The notes beneath the pieces were generated by a model. That model saw only the letters and a program-made list of their open reading frames with translations, was not told the DNA's origin and made no database searches. DNA of 64,000 bases from Streptomyces pinistramenti (GTDB taxonomy: Bacteria > Actinomycetota > Actinomycetes > Streptomycetales > Streptomycetaceae): positions 1 through 64,000 of the forward strand of contig NZ_JAJCXB010000028.1 in NCBI RefSeq assembly GCF_020564935.1, read 5' to 3'. Shown here piece after piece: positions 36,596 to 45,837 of this stretch; the first letter of the stretch is position 1; each line of letters opens with the position of its first letter. The position numbers were made by a program, and so were the translations under genes.

Positions 36596-38500
36596 TCACG
36601 ACCGGAGGGCGTGCAGCCTCCCGCCGTCCGGCAGCCGGCCCGCCACCTGCGCGGGCGCGTCCTGCGGGGCCCGTACGGCGAGGGTGGCGCCGGCCGTGCC
36701 GTGGCGTACGGCGCCGGTGACGTCGAGGCCGCGGACGCCGTGGCTGCCGGCGGCCAGCAGGTACCACTTCCCCGACGCCGCCCGCCAGCGGGTGTCGCCG
36801 ACGACCTGCCGGCCGTACCGGCTGCAGGCGGCGGTGTCACGGGCCCTGCCGACGATCTGCGCGGGATCGGCGGGCCGAGCAGCGGGTGGCTGGAACTGCA
36901 CGGTGACGCGGCCGGGGCCCTGCCAGGTGTCGGCGCGGCTGCACACCCAGGTGGCGCGGCCGCCGTGCTCCGGCAGGGACTGCTGCGCATACGCCCAGTT
37001 GTCGACCGACCGCACACCGGCGCCCCGCAACTCCCGCAGCGAGCAGGCGGAATGCGCCCAGTTCAGCAGCGCAGGGGCGCCGGTCGCCTCGGCGGGACCT
37101 TCCGCCGGGGGGCCCGCGGCGGGCGGCGGCAGATAGGTGAGGTGCACGGGCGCGAGATCGCCGAGGTCGGTCATGAGGAAGCTGTGGTGCTCAACTACCC
37201 GTTCCGATGAGCGGAATTGCGCCACCGGCCACTGCCCACAGGAGGCACCCGTCGGCGGCGTCGGCACCCGGTCGGTGACCCCGTCCGGTGCCACGTGCAG
37301 CGGCTTCACCGGGGATTTCGGCGTCAGCAGGTCCCGGGTGGTGGCGTCCGAGACCCACGGGGCGATCAGGAAGCGCATCCAGCCCTCGCCGCGCCCGATG
37401 ACCAGCGCGCCGCCGGTCGTCAGATCGGCGTTGTCGACCCGCGCGAACTCCAGCGAGGCCGGGGCGTTCCGGGGCTCGGCGTAGCGCACCAGGCGCTCGC
37501 CGTCGTGGAAGACGGCCACCATGACGTCGTCGATCAGTCCCGCGTACAGCAGCCGCGGCGGCTGGTCCGGCGGCCGGGTCGAGGTGCCGGCCGACGCGGT
37601 GATGTGCACGTCGTGGCCCGGGTCGGCCCAGACCCGCAGCGCCCGCCCCAGCAGTTCCCGGTCGTCGGTCTCGCTGCCGCGCGGTGACCAGGCGGTGAAG
37701 TCCACCCGTGAGGTGTCGGCCCACGCGTCGTTGGGCGTCCGCAGCAGCCGGTCCGGGTCCAGCGCCTGCTCCGCCACCGTCGTGCCCCGGCCCCGCGGCC
37801 GGCCGTCCGGACCGCCGCCGACCGCCCCGAGCACCGCCCCGCCCACCGCGAGCACCACGGCGGCGGCCACCGCCGCCCGCGTCAGCTGCCTGCGGCGCAG
37901 CAGGTCGGTGGGCCGGGTCTGCACCGTGCAGGGGTCGAACTCGCCGGAGTCCAGCAGCGTCGCGGTCTCCGGGCCCGACTCGCGGTCCAGCGCCACCGCG
38001 GCCCGCTGGGCGGCGCCCGGGTCATCGGCGCCCGCGGCGTCCAGCAGCGCGACGACGTCGTCCTCGTCCAGGTCTTCCAGATGCCACAGCCCGACGGCGG
38101 CCCGCTCGGGGGCGGACAGCGCGGACAGCGCCTGGTCCAGGGCGAGTTCATCGGCGCCGCCGGCCCGGGGGAAGAGCCGCAGCCCCCGGACGAACGGCAC
38201 CGCGGACCAGCGGCGCGGCGGGCGTTCCTGAGCGAGCGCCAGTTGCAGGACGCGCAGCCGCACCAGCGGGTAGCCCCCTTCGGCCTGCGGCACGCGCTGG
38301 CCGGGCAGCACACGCTTCTGCCTGCGCCGTCCCGTGGGCAGGGCCCGCTGGACCAACCCGTGCGCGGTCAGCACCCGGCGGTGGCGGCCCATCGACGGCG
38401 GCAGCACGAGGTACGCCAGGCGCACCAGCCGCGGATAGTGCTCGACGATGGCCGCCTCGGCCCGCTCGACATCGGCCCGGGTTCGTTCATCCATGGGCAT
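36596..38500 (-). CDS. membrane protein with sigma-factor-like cytoplasmic N-terminus
   Basis: A 634-aa protein. The first about 175 residues resemble an ECF sigma factor: EAAIVEHYPRLVRLAYLVLPPSMGRHRRVLTAHGLVQRAL looks like region 2, and LDQALSALSAPERAAVGLWHLEDLDEDDVVALLDAAG looks like region 4 (though the DNA-contact helix is not convincing). A single membrane helix follows (LTRAAVAAAVVLAVGGAVLGAV, about 208-229), then a large exported domain with several Cys (GASCGQW, HSACSLRE, TWVCSRAD, TAACSRY). The architecture could be a membrane-tethered, probably non-classical regulator; function unknown. ATG at 38500, with GAAGGA upstream. Confidence 0.7.
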   Translation of the reverse strand: MPMDERTRADVERAEAAIVEHYPRLVRLAYLVLPPSMGRHRRVLTAHGLVQRALPTGRRRQKRVLPGQRVPQAEGGYPLVRLRVLQLALAQERPPRRWSAVPFVRGLRLFPRAGGADELALDQALSALSAPERAAVGLWHLEDLDEDDVVALLDAAGADDPGAAQRAAVALDRESGPETATLLDSGEFDPCTVQTRPTDLLRRRQLTRAAVAAAVVLAVGGAVLGAVGGGPDGRPRGRGTTVAEQALDPDRLLRTPNDAWADTSRVDFTAWSPRGSETDDRELLGRALRVWADPGHDVHITASAGTSTRPPDQPPRLLYAGLIDDVMVAVFHDGERLVRYAEPRNAPASLEFARVDNADLTTGGALVIGRGEGWMRFLIAPWVSDATTRDLLTPKSPVKPLHVAPDGVTDRVPTPPTGASCGQWPVAQFRSSERVVEHHSFLMTDLGDLAPVHLTYLPPPAAGPPAEGPAEATGAPALLNWAHSACSLRELRGAGVRSVDNWAYAQQSLPEHGGRATWVCSRADTWQGPGRVTVQFQPPAARPADPAQIVGRARDTAACSRYGRQVVGDTRWRAASGKWYLLAAGSHGVRGLDVTGAVRHGTAGATLAVRAPQDAPAQVAGRLPDGGRLHALRS

Positions 38501-38694
38501 GGCCTGGAAGCGTCCTTCAGGGGGTGGGGGGATCTACCGACGGGGGGTATGAGGAGGTGCCGATGATGCCAGCCTTCCAACGAGTGATTCTTGCACCGGT
38601 CACACCCGCAAGTGATCACTTCTGGGCACGAGAAGGCCGCATCCGGGGCGTTCCGCGTGCATGACGGGCCGCCAGCACCGATCATGGAGCGGTG

Positions 38695-39213
38695 ATGGAC
38701 GAGACGAAGTTCTGGGAGCTGATCGATACCTCCCGCGAGGCCGCCGAGGGCGATCCCGAGGAACAGGCGGACGAGCTGACCGAACGGCTGCTGGGGCTCG
38801 ACCCGGACGCCGTCGTGGACTTCGCCCGCCACTTCGAGGCCCGCTACAACCGCGCCTACACGTGGGACCTCTGGGCCGCCGCCTCGGTGATGCTGGACGG
38901 GGCGAGCGACGACGCCTTCGACTACTTCCGCTGCTGGCTGATCGGCCAGGGCCGGGAGGTGTTCGAGGGCGCGCTGCACGATCCGGACCAGCTCGCCTCT
39001 CTGGTGGGCGAGTTCGACGAGGAGGCCGACGGCGACGCGGAAGAGCTGGGCTACGCCGCCGACGAGGCGTACGAGCAGCTGACCGGCGCCGAGCTGCCGG
39101 ACCTCGGCCTGCCCCCGGCGCCGCGCGAACCCCTGGGCGACTACCTCGACTTCGACGACGACGCGGCACTGGCGGAGCGCTTCCCGCAGCTGTGGGAACG
39201 CTTCCGCCCGTAG
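38695..39213 (+). CDS. DUF4240 domain protein
   Basis: A 172-aa acidic soluble protein starting MDETKFWELIDTSREAA and containing WDLWAAASVMLDGASDDAFDYFRCWLIGQGREVFEGAL, the characteristic DUF4240 core. Function of the family is unknown. The ATG at 38695 (GGAG 5 nt upstream) was preferred to the overlapping GTG at 38692. Confidence 0.87.
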   Translation: MDETKFWELIDTSREAAEGDPEEQADELTERLLGLDPDAVVDFARHFEARYNRAYTWDLWAAASVMLDGASDDAFDYFRCWLIGQGREVFEGALHDPDQLASLVGEFDEEADGDAEELGYAADEAYEQLTGAELPDLGLPPAPREPLGDYLDFDDDAALAERFPQLWERFRP

Positions 39214-39260
39214 CGCCCCGCCGCCGCGCCTCCCGGCCGCGCTGCGGGCAGTATGGCCCC

Positions 39261-40145
39261 ATGCGGATCGCGATCACCGGCTCGACCGGTCTCATCGGCA
39301 CAGCCCTCGTACGGTCGCTGCGCACGGACGGGCACGACGTCGTCCGCCTGGTGCGGCGCCCGCCCGCGGCCGGGGACGAGGTGCACTGGAATCCCCGGCG
39401 CCAGGAGGTGGACACGGCGGGTCTCGCGGGCTGCGACGCGGTGGTGCATCTGGCGGGCGCGGGGGTGGGCGACCACCGCTGGACCGCCGCCTACAAGCGC
39501 GAGATCCGGGACAGCCGGGTGCTGGGCACCGCCGCCGTCGCCGCGGCCGTCGCCGCCCTGGACGTCCCGCCGCGGGTCTTCGTGTGCGGCAGCGCGATCG
39601 GCTACTACGGCGGCACCGGCGACCGGCGCACCGATGAGTCGGCGCCGCCCGGCGAGGGCTTCCTGCCGTCGGTCTGCGTCGACTGGGAGGACGCGGCGGC
39701 CGCGGCAGGTGACGCCGGCATCAGGACCGTCTTCGCCCGTACCGGCCTGGTCGTGGCCCGGTCGGGCGGCGCCTGGGGGCGGCTGTTCCCGCTGTTCAGG
39801 CTGGGGCTCGGCGGCCGGCTCGGGGACGGCAGCCAGTTCTGGAGCTTCATCTCCCTCCGGGACCACATCGCCGCGCTGCGCCACCTCATCGACACCGAGA
39901 CGCTGACCGGTCCGGTCAATCTCACCGCGCCCGAGCCGGTCACCAACCGCGAGGTCACGGCCGTGATGGGGCGGGTGCTGCACCGTCCGACGCCGTTCCC
40001 CGTGCCCGCGCCCGCGCTGCGTCTCGCGCTCGGCGAATTCGCCGGGGACGTCCTGGGGAGCCAGCGGGTGATCCCGCGACGCCTCCTGGAGAGCGGCTTC
40101 CGCTTCACCGACCCGGGGATCGAGGCGGCCGTCAGGGCCGCGTGA
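39261..40145 (+). CDS. NAD-dependent epimerase/dehydratase (TIGR01777/DUF1731 type)
   Basis: A 294-aa extended SDR: MRIAITGSTGLIGTALVRSL nucleotide-binding motif, VVHLAGAGVGDHRW, GSAIGYYG with the catalytic-type Tyr, and a C-terminal DUF1731 end (PVPAPALRLALGEFAGDVLGSQRVIPRRLLESGFRF). These hallmarks match the YfcH-like sugar-nucleotide epimerase family, whose substrate is not known. The ATG at 39261 is 47 nt after the DUF4240 gene. Confidence 0.93.
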   Translation: MRIAITGSTGLIGTALVRSLRTDGHDVVRLVRRPPAAGDEVHWNPRRQEVDTAGLAGCDAVVHLAGAGVGDHRWTAAYKREIRDSRVLGTAAVAAAVAALDVPPRVFVCGSAIGYYGGTGDRRTDESAPPGEGFLPSVCVDWEDAAAAAGDAGIRTVFARTGLVVARSGGAWGRLFPLFRLGLGGRLGDGSQFWSFISLRDHIAALRHLIDTETLTGPVNLTAPEPVTNREVTAVMGRVLHRPTPFPVPAPALRLALGEFAGDVLGSQRVIPRRLLESGFRFTDPGIEAAVRAA

Positions 40146-40329
40146 CGGCCCGTCGGCCGGGGCCGGTGGCCGGACGGTGCGCGGGCCGCACCGACGCGCC
40201 CCCGCACGACCCCTGTCCGCCCGGCCCTGCCGTCCCTACCGTGCACGCACACATCATTCGGCATCCCCCGCGCCGGCACGGGGCATCACCAGGGTGCCGC
40301 CGGCGACGGGGCCGACCCCGGGAGGGCAC

Positions 40330-41610
40330 GTGCTGCGCACCGCATCGACCGTGGACGTCGTCATCGTGGGGGCCGGTCCTTCCGGACTGGCCGCCGCCCG
40401 CCATCTGACCGCCGCCGGGCTCTCCGTCACCGTGCTGGAGGCCGCTTCGCGGATCGGCGGCAGGTCCGCAACCGACGACCTCGACGGATTCCGGCTCGAC
40501 CACGGCGGCCGACCGCTGATCGCGACACCGGGACTGCTCAGGACACCCGGTCTGGAGGGCCTGGCGCTCTGCCGGTTCGCTCCGTGGCTCGGCCTGCACA
40601 ACGGCCGGCGGACGCAGCGCGTCAGCGCCCTCCGAAGCACAAGGGGCGCACTCGCGGCAGCGCGCGCCCTGTCACGCGCCGACCGTCACCAGGACCGCGC
40701 CCCGGACCGGCACGTCGACCGCACGGTGCCGGACCGGCCGGTGGCCGACGCCCTGGCGAGCCGCCCGGTCTTCCCGCCGCGCGCCCACGACCCGTTCCTG
40801 CGTCCGCTGTTGGGCGCGTTGCTCGGCGACCCGCGGCTGAGCGGCTCCAGCCGCGGCGCGCTGCCGGCACTGCGGGCGTTCGCCGAGGGGCGGCTGTGCC
40901 TGCCGGCCGGCGGCGCAGCCGCCCTCCCCGACGCGCTCGCCGCGGGCCTGCCGCCCGGCACGGTCCGCACGTCCGTCCGCGTCACTTCCGTCTCCACCAC
41001 CACGGTCACCACGGCGGAGCACGGCCCGGTCCCCTGCCGTGCGGTGCTGGTGGCGACCGGGGCGCGGGAGGCGGCCGGGCTGCTGCCGGGGCTGCGGCTG
41101 CCGCCGTTCCACCCGGCGGCCGTGCTGCACCACACCGCGTCCGCGGGCCACGCCCCGCGCCCCGCGGCCCCGCGCGAGACGCCGCTGATCCTGACCACGG
41201 AGGGCCCCGTCGCCTGGAGTTACGCGGCCGGCGCCGTCGATCCGTCGCGTGCGCCCGCCGGCCGCAGCCTGATCACGACGGTGGTGCTGGGCGCCGCCGC
41301 CGCACTCCCGGCGACCGTGCTGGACAAGACGGTGAGGCCCCAGCTGGCGCGGGTGCACGGCACCGGCACCGACGAGTGGCAGCTGCTGACGGCCCGTCAT
41401 GACCCGTACGCCGTGCCCGCGATGCCCGCGCCGCACGATACGGAACGGCCGGTGCGGGTACTGGCCGGGCTCTACGTGTGCGGCGACCACCGTGACATCA
41501 GCACGCTCCAGGGCGCCCTGCACTCGGGCCGCCGCGCCGCCCGCGCGCTGCTCCAGGACTTCGACCTGCCCGCCCTCGTCGAACCTGCCACGCTGCGCAC
41601 CGCGGCCTGA
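40330..41610 (+). CDS. FAD-dependent amine-oxidase-like oxidoreductase
   Basis: A 426-aa flavoprotein: dinucleotide motif VVIVGAGPSGLAAARHL (about 10-26), ASRIGGRSAT (about 44-53), the VLVATGA strand and the C-terminal FAD contact GLYVCGDHRDISTLQGALHSGRRAARALL (about 383-411). It looks like the NAD(P)-binding Rossmann/phytoene-desaturase-like superfamily; the substrate is not evident. The GTG at 40330 has GGGAGGG immediately upstream. It is next to the NAD-epimerase gene on the same strand. Confidence 0.85.
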   Translation: MLRTASTVDVVIVGAGPSGLAAARHLTAAGLSVTVLEAASRIGGRSATDDLDGFRLDHGGRPLIATPGLLRTPGLEGLALCRFAPWLGLHNGRRTQRVSALRSTRGALAAARALSRADRHQDRAPDRHVDRTVPDRPVADALASRPVFPPRAHDPFLRPLLGALLGDPRLSGSSRGALPALRAFAEGRLCLPAGGAAALPDALAAGLPPGTVRTSVRVTSVSTTTVTTAEHGPVPCRAVLVATGAREAAGLLPGLRLPPFHPAAVLHHTASAGHAPRPAAPRETPLILTTEGPVAWSYAAGAVDPSRAPAGRSLITTVVLGAAAALPATVLDKTVRPQLARVHGTGTDEWQLLTARHDPYAVPAMPAPHDTERPVRVLAGLYVCGDHRDISTLQGALHSGRRAARALLQDFDLPALVEPATLRTAA

Positions 41611-41656
41611 CACCGGCCGGGGCCGCCCGCACGCGGCGCGGCCCCGGGGTGCGCCC

Positions 41657-43111
41657 TCACCCCAGGGCCGCCACCCGGTCGCGGTAGCCCCGTACCGCGG
41701 CGGCGTCGCGGTACGGCTCCAGCCGGCGCTCGAAATCCCTGACGTATTCGTGGGCCCGCACCGACCGCATCTCGGATGCCTGGTGGGCGGCTTCGGCGCC
41801 GAGGATGCACGCCTGGTCCAGTTCGCCGAGGCCCAGCCGCGCGGTCGCCAGCACCACCCGGCAGAACAGCCGGCTGCGGGCGAAGCCGGCCGCCCGCAGC
41901 TGGAGGGAGCGCTCGGCGTGCTGGGAGGCGGCGCGGTACTGCTGGAGATCGCGGTGGCAGTGCGCCAGCTCGTCGGCCAGCTGCGCCTCGTCGAAGAACC
42001 GGGCCCAGTACGGCGTCTCGTCGCCCGGCCGCGCGCTCTCCAGGGCCCGCTCCGCGCGGGCCAGCGCCGCCGTGCAGGCGCGCACCTCGGCCAGGACGCC
42101 GTGGCCGCGCGCCTCCGCCGCGTGCAGCAGCGCCTGGACCACCGGCGGCGCGCTGCTGCCGACCCCCTGCTGGGCCACCCGCGCCAGCTGCACCGCCTCC
42201 CTGCCGTGCCCCAGGTAGACGGCCTGCCGGCTCATCGTGACCAGAACGTAGGAGCCGTACGCGCGGTCACCGGCCGCCTGCGTCAGCCGCAGCGCCTGCA
42301 CGAAGTACCGCTGCGCCAGGCCGTGCGCGGCGATGTCGTACGAGGTCCAGCCGGCCAGCCGGGTCAGGTCGGCGGCCGCGGCGAACAGCCTGCGGCCGGC
42401 CGCCTCGCCGTAGCTCCCGCGCAGCATCGGCTCCGCCTCGTGCTCCAGGTAGCGCACCAGGGCCTGCCGGGCGTGGCCGCCGCCGTAGGCGTGGTCCAGG
42501 GCCCGGAAGAGGTCGCCGACCGAGCGCAGCGCGGCGATGTCACCCGCCGTCACCTTGGCGCCGTGGCCCCGGTCGAGAGGGTCGGTACGGCGCTGGCGCG
42601 GCACCGCGATCCGGCCCTGGAGCGGCACCCGGCCAAGGCCGTCGGCGCCGGCCTCGCCGCGGGCGACCCGCTCGTCGGCGCGGCCGATGAGCCAGTCCCG
42701 GCTGGGCACCACCAGGCCCGCGGGGGTGAAGGCGATCTTGCGCAGCTCGGCGTGGCTGCCGGAATCCTTGCGCCACAGGCCGCTGACGATGTCCACGGCC
42801 TCAGCGGGTGTCGCCGCGAATTCCAGCCCGGCGTACACGGGTGCGCAGGCGTCCAGGCCGAGGTCCTGGGTGGAGAGGCGGCGGCCGAGCCGCCGGGTGA
42901 ACACCTCGGCGATCAGCGCGGGGGTGGTGCCCCGCGGCTGCTGGCCGCGCAGCCAGCGGGTGACCGAGGTCTTGTCGTAGCGCAGGTCGAGGCCGTGTTC
43001 GATGCCGAGCTGATCGATGCGTCTGGCGAGTCCGGCGTTGGAGAACCCCGCCTCGGCGATGAGCGCGGCGAGCCGGCGGTTGGGCGTGCGGTGCGGGGGT
43101 CGTTCCGTCAT
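41657..43111 (-). CDS. large transcriptional regulator-like protein with HTH and TPR-like repeats
   Basis: A 484-aa protein starting MTERPPHRTPNRRLAALIAEAGFSN. An HTH-like N-terminus (LAALIAEAGFSNAGLARRIDQLGIEHGLDLRYDKTSVTRWLRGQQPRG) is followed by about 350 residues of helical, TPR-like repeats (for example YFVQALRLTQAAGDRAYGSYVL and HAERSLQLRAAGFARSR). This is the layout of the streptomycete NsdA-type regulators of development and antibiotic production. ATG at 43111 with AGGAG 13 nt upstream, so the start is somewhat uncertain. It is divergent from lipB, with 389 bp between starts. Confidence 0.82.
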   Translation of the reverse strand: MTERPPHRTPNRRLAALIAEAGFSNAGLARRIDQLGIEHGLDLRYDKTSVTRWLRGQQPRGTTPALIAEVFTRRLGRRLSTQDLGLDACAPVYAGLEFAATPAEAVDIVSGLWRKDSGSHAELRKIAFTPAGLVVPSRDWLIGRADERVARGEAGADGLGRVPLQGRIAVPRQRRTDPLDRGHGAKVTAGDIAALRSVGDLFRALDHAYGGGHARQALVRYLEHEAEPMLRGSYGEAAGRRLFAAAADLTRLAGWTSYDIAAHGLAQRYFVQALRLTQAAGDRAYGSYVLVTMSRQAVYLGHGREAVQLARVAQQGVGSSAPPVVQALLHAAEARGHGVLAEVRACTAALARAERALESARPGDETPYWARFFDEAQLADELAHCHRDLQQYRAASQHAERSLQLRAAGFARSRLFCRVVLATARLGLGELDQACILGAEAAHQASEMRSVRAHEYVRDFERRLEPYRDAAAVRGYRDRVAALG

Positions 43112-43432
43112 CAGCTTTACCGGTCTCCTGCCTTTCGGGCCGGGCCGCCGGGCCCGGCTGACCCTGTCCGGCACACGCACTCGCCCTTGTGGAACGGCGT
43201 GAATGTAACGGCCTTCGGCCCCTTTCTCGCCGCTTGCGTCCCGTGTTCATCCGATCGTGTGAGCAGGGCGCATGCGCTCCACACTGCGGCGCGCGCCGGC
43301 TGCGCCCCCGGCCGGCAAAGCCCCGCTCACCGGCCCCGGAGCACCACTCCCCCGGGCCCTCGGCCGGCCGCTCCCGCCGCCGCCCGCCCCGGCCCCCGGC
43401 CGCCTGCGGCCGCCGCGGAGGGCGGCCGTACA

Positions 43433-43467
43433 GTGGCATGGGCGCGAAGTGGCATCAAATGTGGCAA
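43433..43467 (+). repeat. three GTGGCA direct repeats upstream of lipB
   Basis: GTGGCAT at 43433 and 43449 and GTGGCAA at 43461, within 70 bp of the lipB start and inside the 389-bp divergent region between lipB and the regulator gene. This could be an operator array; no binding protein is known to me. Confidence 0.35.
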
Positions 43468-43500
43468 CGCACTGCAACAGAGGTTCGAAGAGGAGCTGCC

Positions 43501-44316
43501 GTGACTGCGATCTCTCGGGGGGAGACCCCCGCACCCGAGGGGCTGCGCTTTGTGCATCTGGGCTTCGGCGACGACGCCGTCGACTACACGTCGGCCTGGC
43601 AGGAACAGCGCCGGGTGCACGCCGCCCGGTTCGCCGACGAAATACCCGACACCTGCCTGCTGCTGGAACACCCGCCCGTATACACCGCGGGCCGCCGCAC
43701 GTCCGACGACGAGCGTCCCCTGGACGGCACCCCGGTCATCGACGTGGACCGCGGCGGGAAGATCACCTGGCACGGCCCCGGCCAGCTGGTGGGCTACCCC
43801 ATCCAGAAGCTGCCGCGCCCGGTCGACGTCGTCGCGCACGTCCGCCGCCTGGAGGACGCCCTGATCCGGGTCTGCGCCGACTTCGGCGTCGAGGGCACCC
43901 GCGTCGAGGGGCGCAGCGGCGTGTGGGTGCTCGGCGACCCGGTCGAGGAGCGCGCCGCCCTGGGCGGCCTGAACCTGGACTTCGACCCGCGGGTGGCGGA
44001 CGAGCTGTTCGACCCGCGGCTCAACGGACCCGAGTACGCGCCGTCCAACGCCGGCCAGCGCCGCGAGGACCGCAAGCTCGCCGCGATCGGCATCCGCGTC
44101 GCCAAGGGCGTCACGATGCACGGCTTCGCGCTGAACGTGAACCCGGACAACACCTCGTTCGACAAGATCGTGCCGTGCGGCATCCGGGACGCCGGGGTGG
44201 CCTCGCTCTCCGGTGAGCTGGGCCGCGAGGTCACCATCGCCGAGGCGCTGCCCGTCGTCGAGAAGCACCTGCGGGACGTCCTGGAGGGCGCCGAGCTGCT
44301 CCCCCGCGCGGTCTGA
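43501..44316 (+). CDS. lipB: octanoyl-(acyl carrier protein):protein octanoyltransferase
   Basis: Transfers octanoate from ACP to the lipoyl domains of E2 and GcvH (271 aa). Signature GGKITWHGPGQLVGYPI (about 82-98), catalytic dyad K192 in RKLAAIGIRV and C226 in IVPCGIRD. The GTG at 43501 has GAGGAG 5 nt upstream. It is the first of the lipB-lipA pair; its acceptors include the two-lipoyl E2 encoded at 28.6 kb. Confidence 0.95.
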   Translation: MTAISRGETPAPEGLRFVHLGFGDDAVDYTSAWQEQRRVHAARFADEIPDTCLLLEHPPVYTAGRRTSDDERPLDGTPVIDVDRGGKITWHGPGQLVGYPIQKLPRPVDVVAHVRRLEDALIRVCADFGVEGTRVEGRSGVWVLGDPVEERAALGGLNLDFDPRVADELFDPRLNGPEYAPSNAGQRREDRKLAAIGIRVAKGVTMHGFALNVNPDNTSFDKIVPCGIRDAGVASLSGELGREVTIAEALPVVEKHLRDVLEGAELLPRAV

Positions 44317-44443
44317 CCCCGGCCGTCAGGAATGCCGGCTTCGTATACGGGGTTGGCGAGCACGTAAGGACGTGCGAATTACCGGGCGTACCCTGGTGTA
44401 CGCCGCTGAATCGAATGCCGCGATAGCAGAAAGGGGCGCCGAC

Positions 44444-45394
44444 GTGTCCGCTGTCGCACCCGACGGACGCAAGATGCTGCGCCTGGAGGTCCGGAACAGC
44501 CAGACCCCCATCGAGCGCAAGCCCGAGTGGATCAAGACCCGGGCGAAGATGGGCCCCGAGTACAACCATCTGCAGGGCCTGGTCAAGAGCGAGGGCCTGC
44601 ACACGGTCTGCCAGGAGGCGGGCTGTCCCAACATCTTCGAGTGCTGGGAGGACCGCGAGGCGACGTTCCTCATCGGCGGCGACCAGTGCACCAGGCGCTG
44701 CGACTTCTGCCAGATCGACACCGGCAAGCCGCAGGAGCTCGACCGCGACGAGCCCCGCCGGGTCGCCGAGTCCGTCGAGACGATGGGCCTGCGGTACGCC
44801 ACGATCACCGGCGTCGCCCGTGACGACCTGGAGGACGGCGGCGCCTGGCTCTACGCCGAGACGGTCCGCCAGATCCACGCCGCGATGCCCGACACCGGCG
44901 TCGAGCTGCTGATCCCCGACTTCAACGCGGTGCCCGAGCAGCTCGCCGAGGTCTTCTCCTCGCGCCCCGAGGTGCTCGCCCACAACGTCGAGACCGTGCC
45001 GCGGATCTTCAAGCGGATCCGTCCCGGCTTCCGTTACGAGCGCTCCCTTGAGGTCATCTCCAAGTCCCGCGAGGCCGGCCTGGTGACCAAGTCGAACCTC
45101 ATCCTGGGCATGGGCGAGACCCGCGAGGAGATCAGCCAGGCCCTCCAGGATCTGCACGACGCGGGCTGCGAGCTGATCACGATCACCCAGTACCTGCGCC
45201 CCTCCGTGCGGCACCACCCGATCGAGCGCTGGGTGAAGCCCGCCGAGTTCGTGGAGCTGAAGGAGGAGGCCGACGAGATCGGCTACGCCGGTGTGATGTC
45301 CGGGCCGCTGGTCCGCTCCTCCTACCGTGCGGGACGCCTCTACCAGCAGGCGATCGAACGGCGCGAGGTCGAGGCGTCCACTCAGGCGGTCTGA
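44444..45394 (+). CDS. lipA: lipoyl synthase (radical SAM)
   Basis: Inserts two sulfurs into the protein-bound octanoyl chain (316 aa). Auxiliary cluster motif CQEAGCPNIFEC (about 51-62), radical-SAM motif CTRRCDFC (about 82-89) and the C-terminal RSSYRAG with the auxiliary Ser ligand. The GTG at 44444 has GAAAGGGG 8 nt upstream. It is 127 bp behind lipB. Confidence 0.96.
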   Translation: MSAVAPDGRKMLRLEVRNSQTPIERKPEWIKTRAKMGPEYNHLQGLVKSEGLHTVCQEAGCPNIFECWEDREATFLIGGDQCTRRCDFCQIDTGKPQELDRDEPRRVAESVETMGLRYATITGVARDDLEDGGAWLYAETVRQIHAAMPDTGVELLIPDFNAVPEQLAEVFSSRPEVLAHNVETVPRIFKRIRPGFRYERSLEVISKSREAGLVTKSNLILGMGETREEISQALQDLHDAGCELITITQYLRPSVRHHPIERWVKPAEFVELKEEADEIGYAGVMSGPLVRSSYRAGRLYQQAIERREVEASTQAV

Positions 45395-45509
45395 GCCGCT
45401 CGGCGCGCCAATGTGTGAAACCTGGCACATGCTGGGAGGACGCGGCCCGCACTCCCCCAGGCAGGGGGCGCGCGGGCCGCGTCAACATTTCGTCGTGTTT
45501 GACCGGCAG

Positions 45510-45525
45510 GTCACCCGTTGGAAAC
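45510..45525 (+). promoter_or_regulatory. single GlnR-like box upstream of the small gene after lipA
   Basis: GTCAC-CCGTTG-GAAAC matches the gTnAc-n6-GaAAc GlnR box exactly. TTGACC, a good -35 element, lies 6 nt upstream at 45499-45504. No clear second box at the usual 22-nt distance, so this is weaker than the paired boxes at glnA. Confidence 0.4.
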
Positions 45526-45611
45526 ACCCTTCGGTGACGATGGAGGCACGCCCCGCGTCCGGACCTACCGCTCCCGCACCCCAGCCGCACTCCCGAGGGA
45601 GATCCATCACC

Positions 45612-45827
45612 ATGCAGGCCGCGCCGCTCCGCGCCACCGCCCACACCGTCCCTTCCGTCACCGGAGCGCTCCGTGCCGTCGAGGCACTGCTGCTCGGCGG
45701 CGGACAGCGCACCGCCCGCCGGAATGCCTGGACATCCGTCCTGGAGGACCGCCGCCGGGCCAGCGACCGGCAGGAAGCCCAGCACGTACTGGAGGCCGCG
45801 GCAACCCGTCGCCCGCAGGCCACGTAA
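45612..45827 (+). CDS. small conserved Streptomyces protein next to lipA
   Basis: A 71-aa protein starting MQAAPLRATAHTVPSVTGALRAVEALLLGGG and rich in Arg and Ala, with a helical C-terminus (EDRRRASDRQEAQHVLEAA). I recognise it as the small protein regularly found between lipA and the DUF4191 gene in Streptomyces. CGAGGGAGA lies about 10-18 nt upstream. Function unknown. Confidence 0.75.
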   Translation: MQAAPLRATAHTVPSVTGALRAVEALLLGGGQRTARRNAWTSVLEDRRRASDRQEAQHVLEAAATRRPQAT

Positions 45828-45837
45828 ACTTCCTTGT

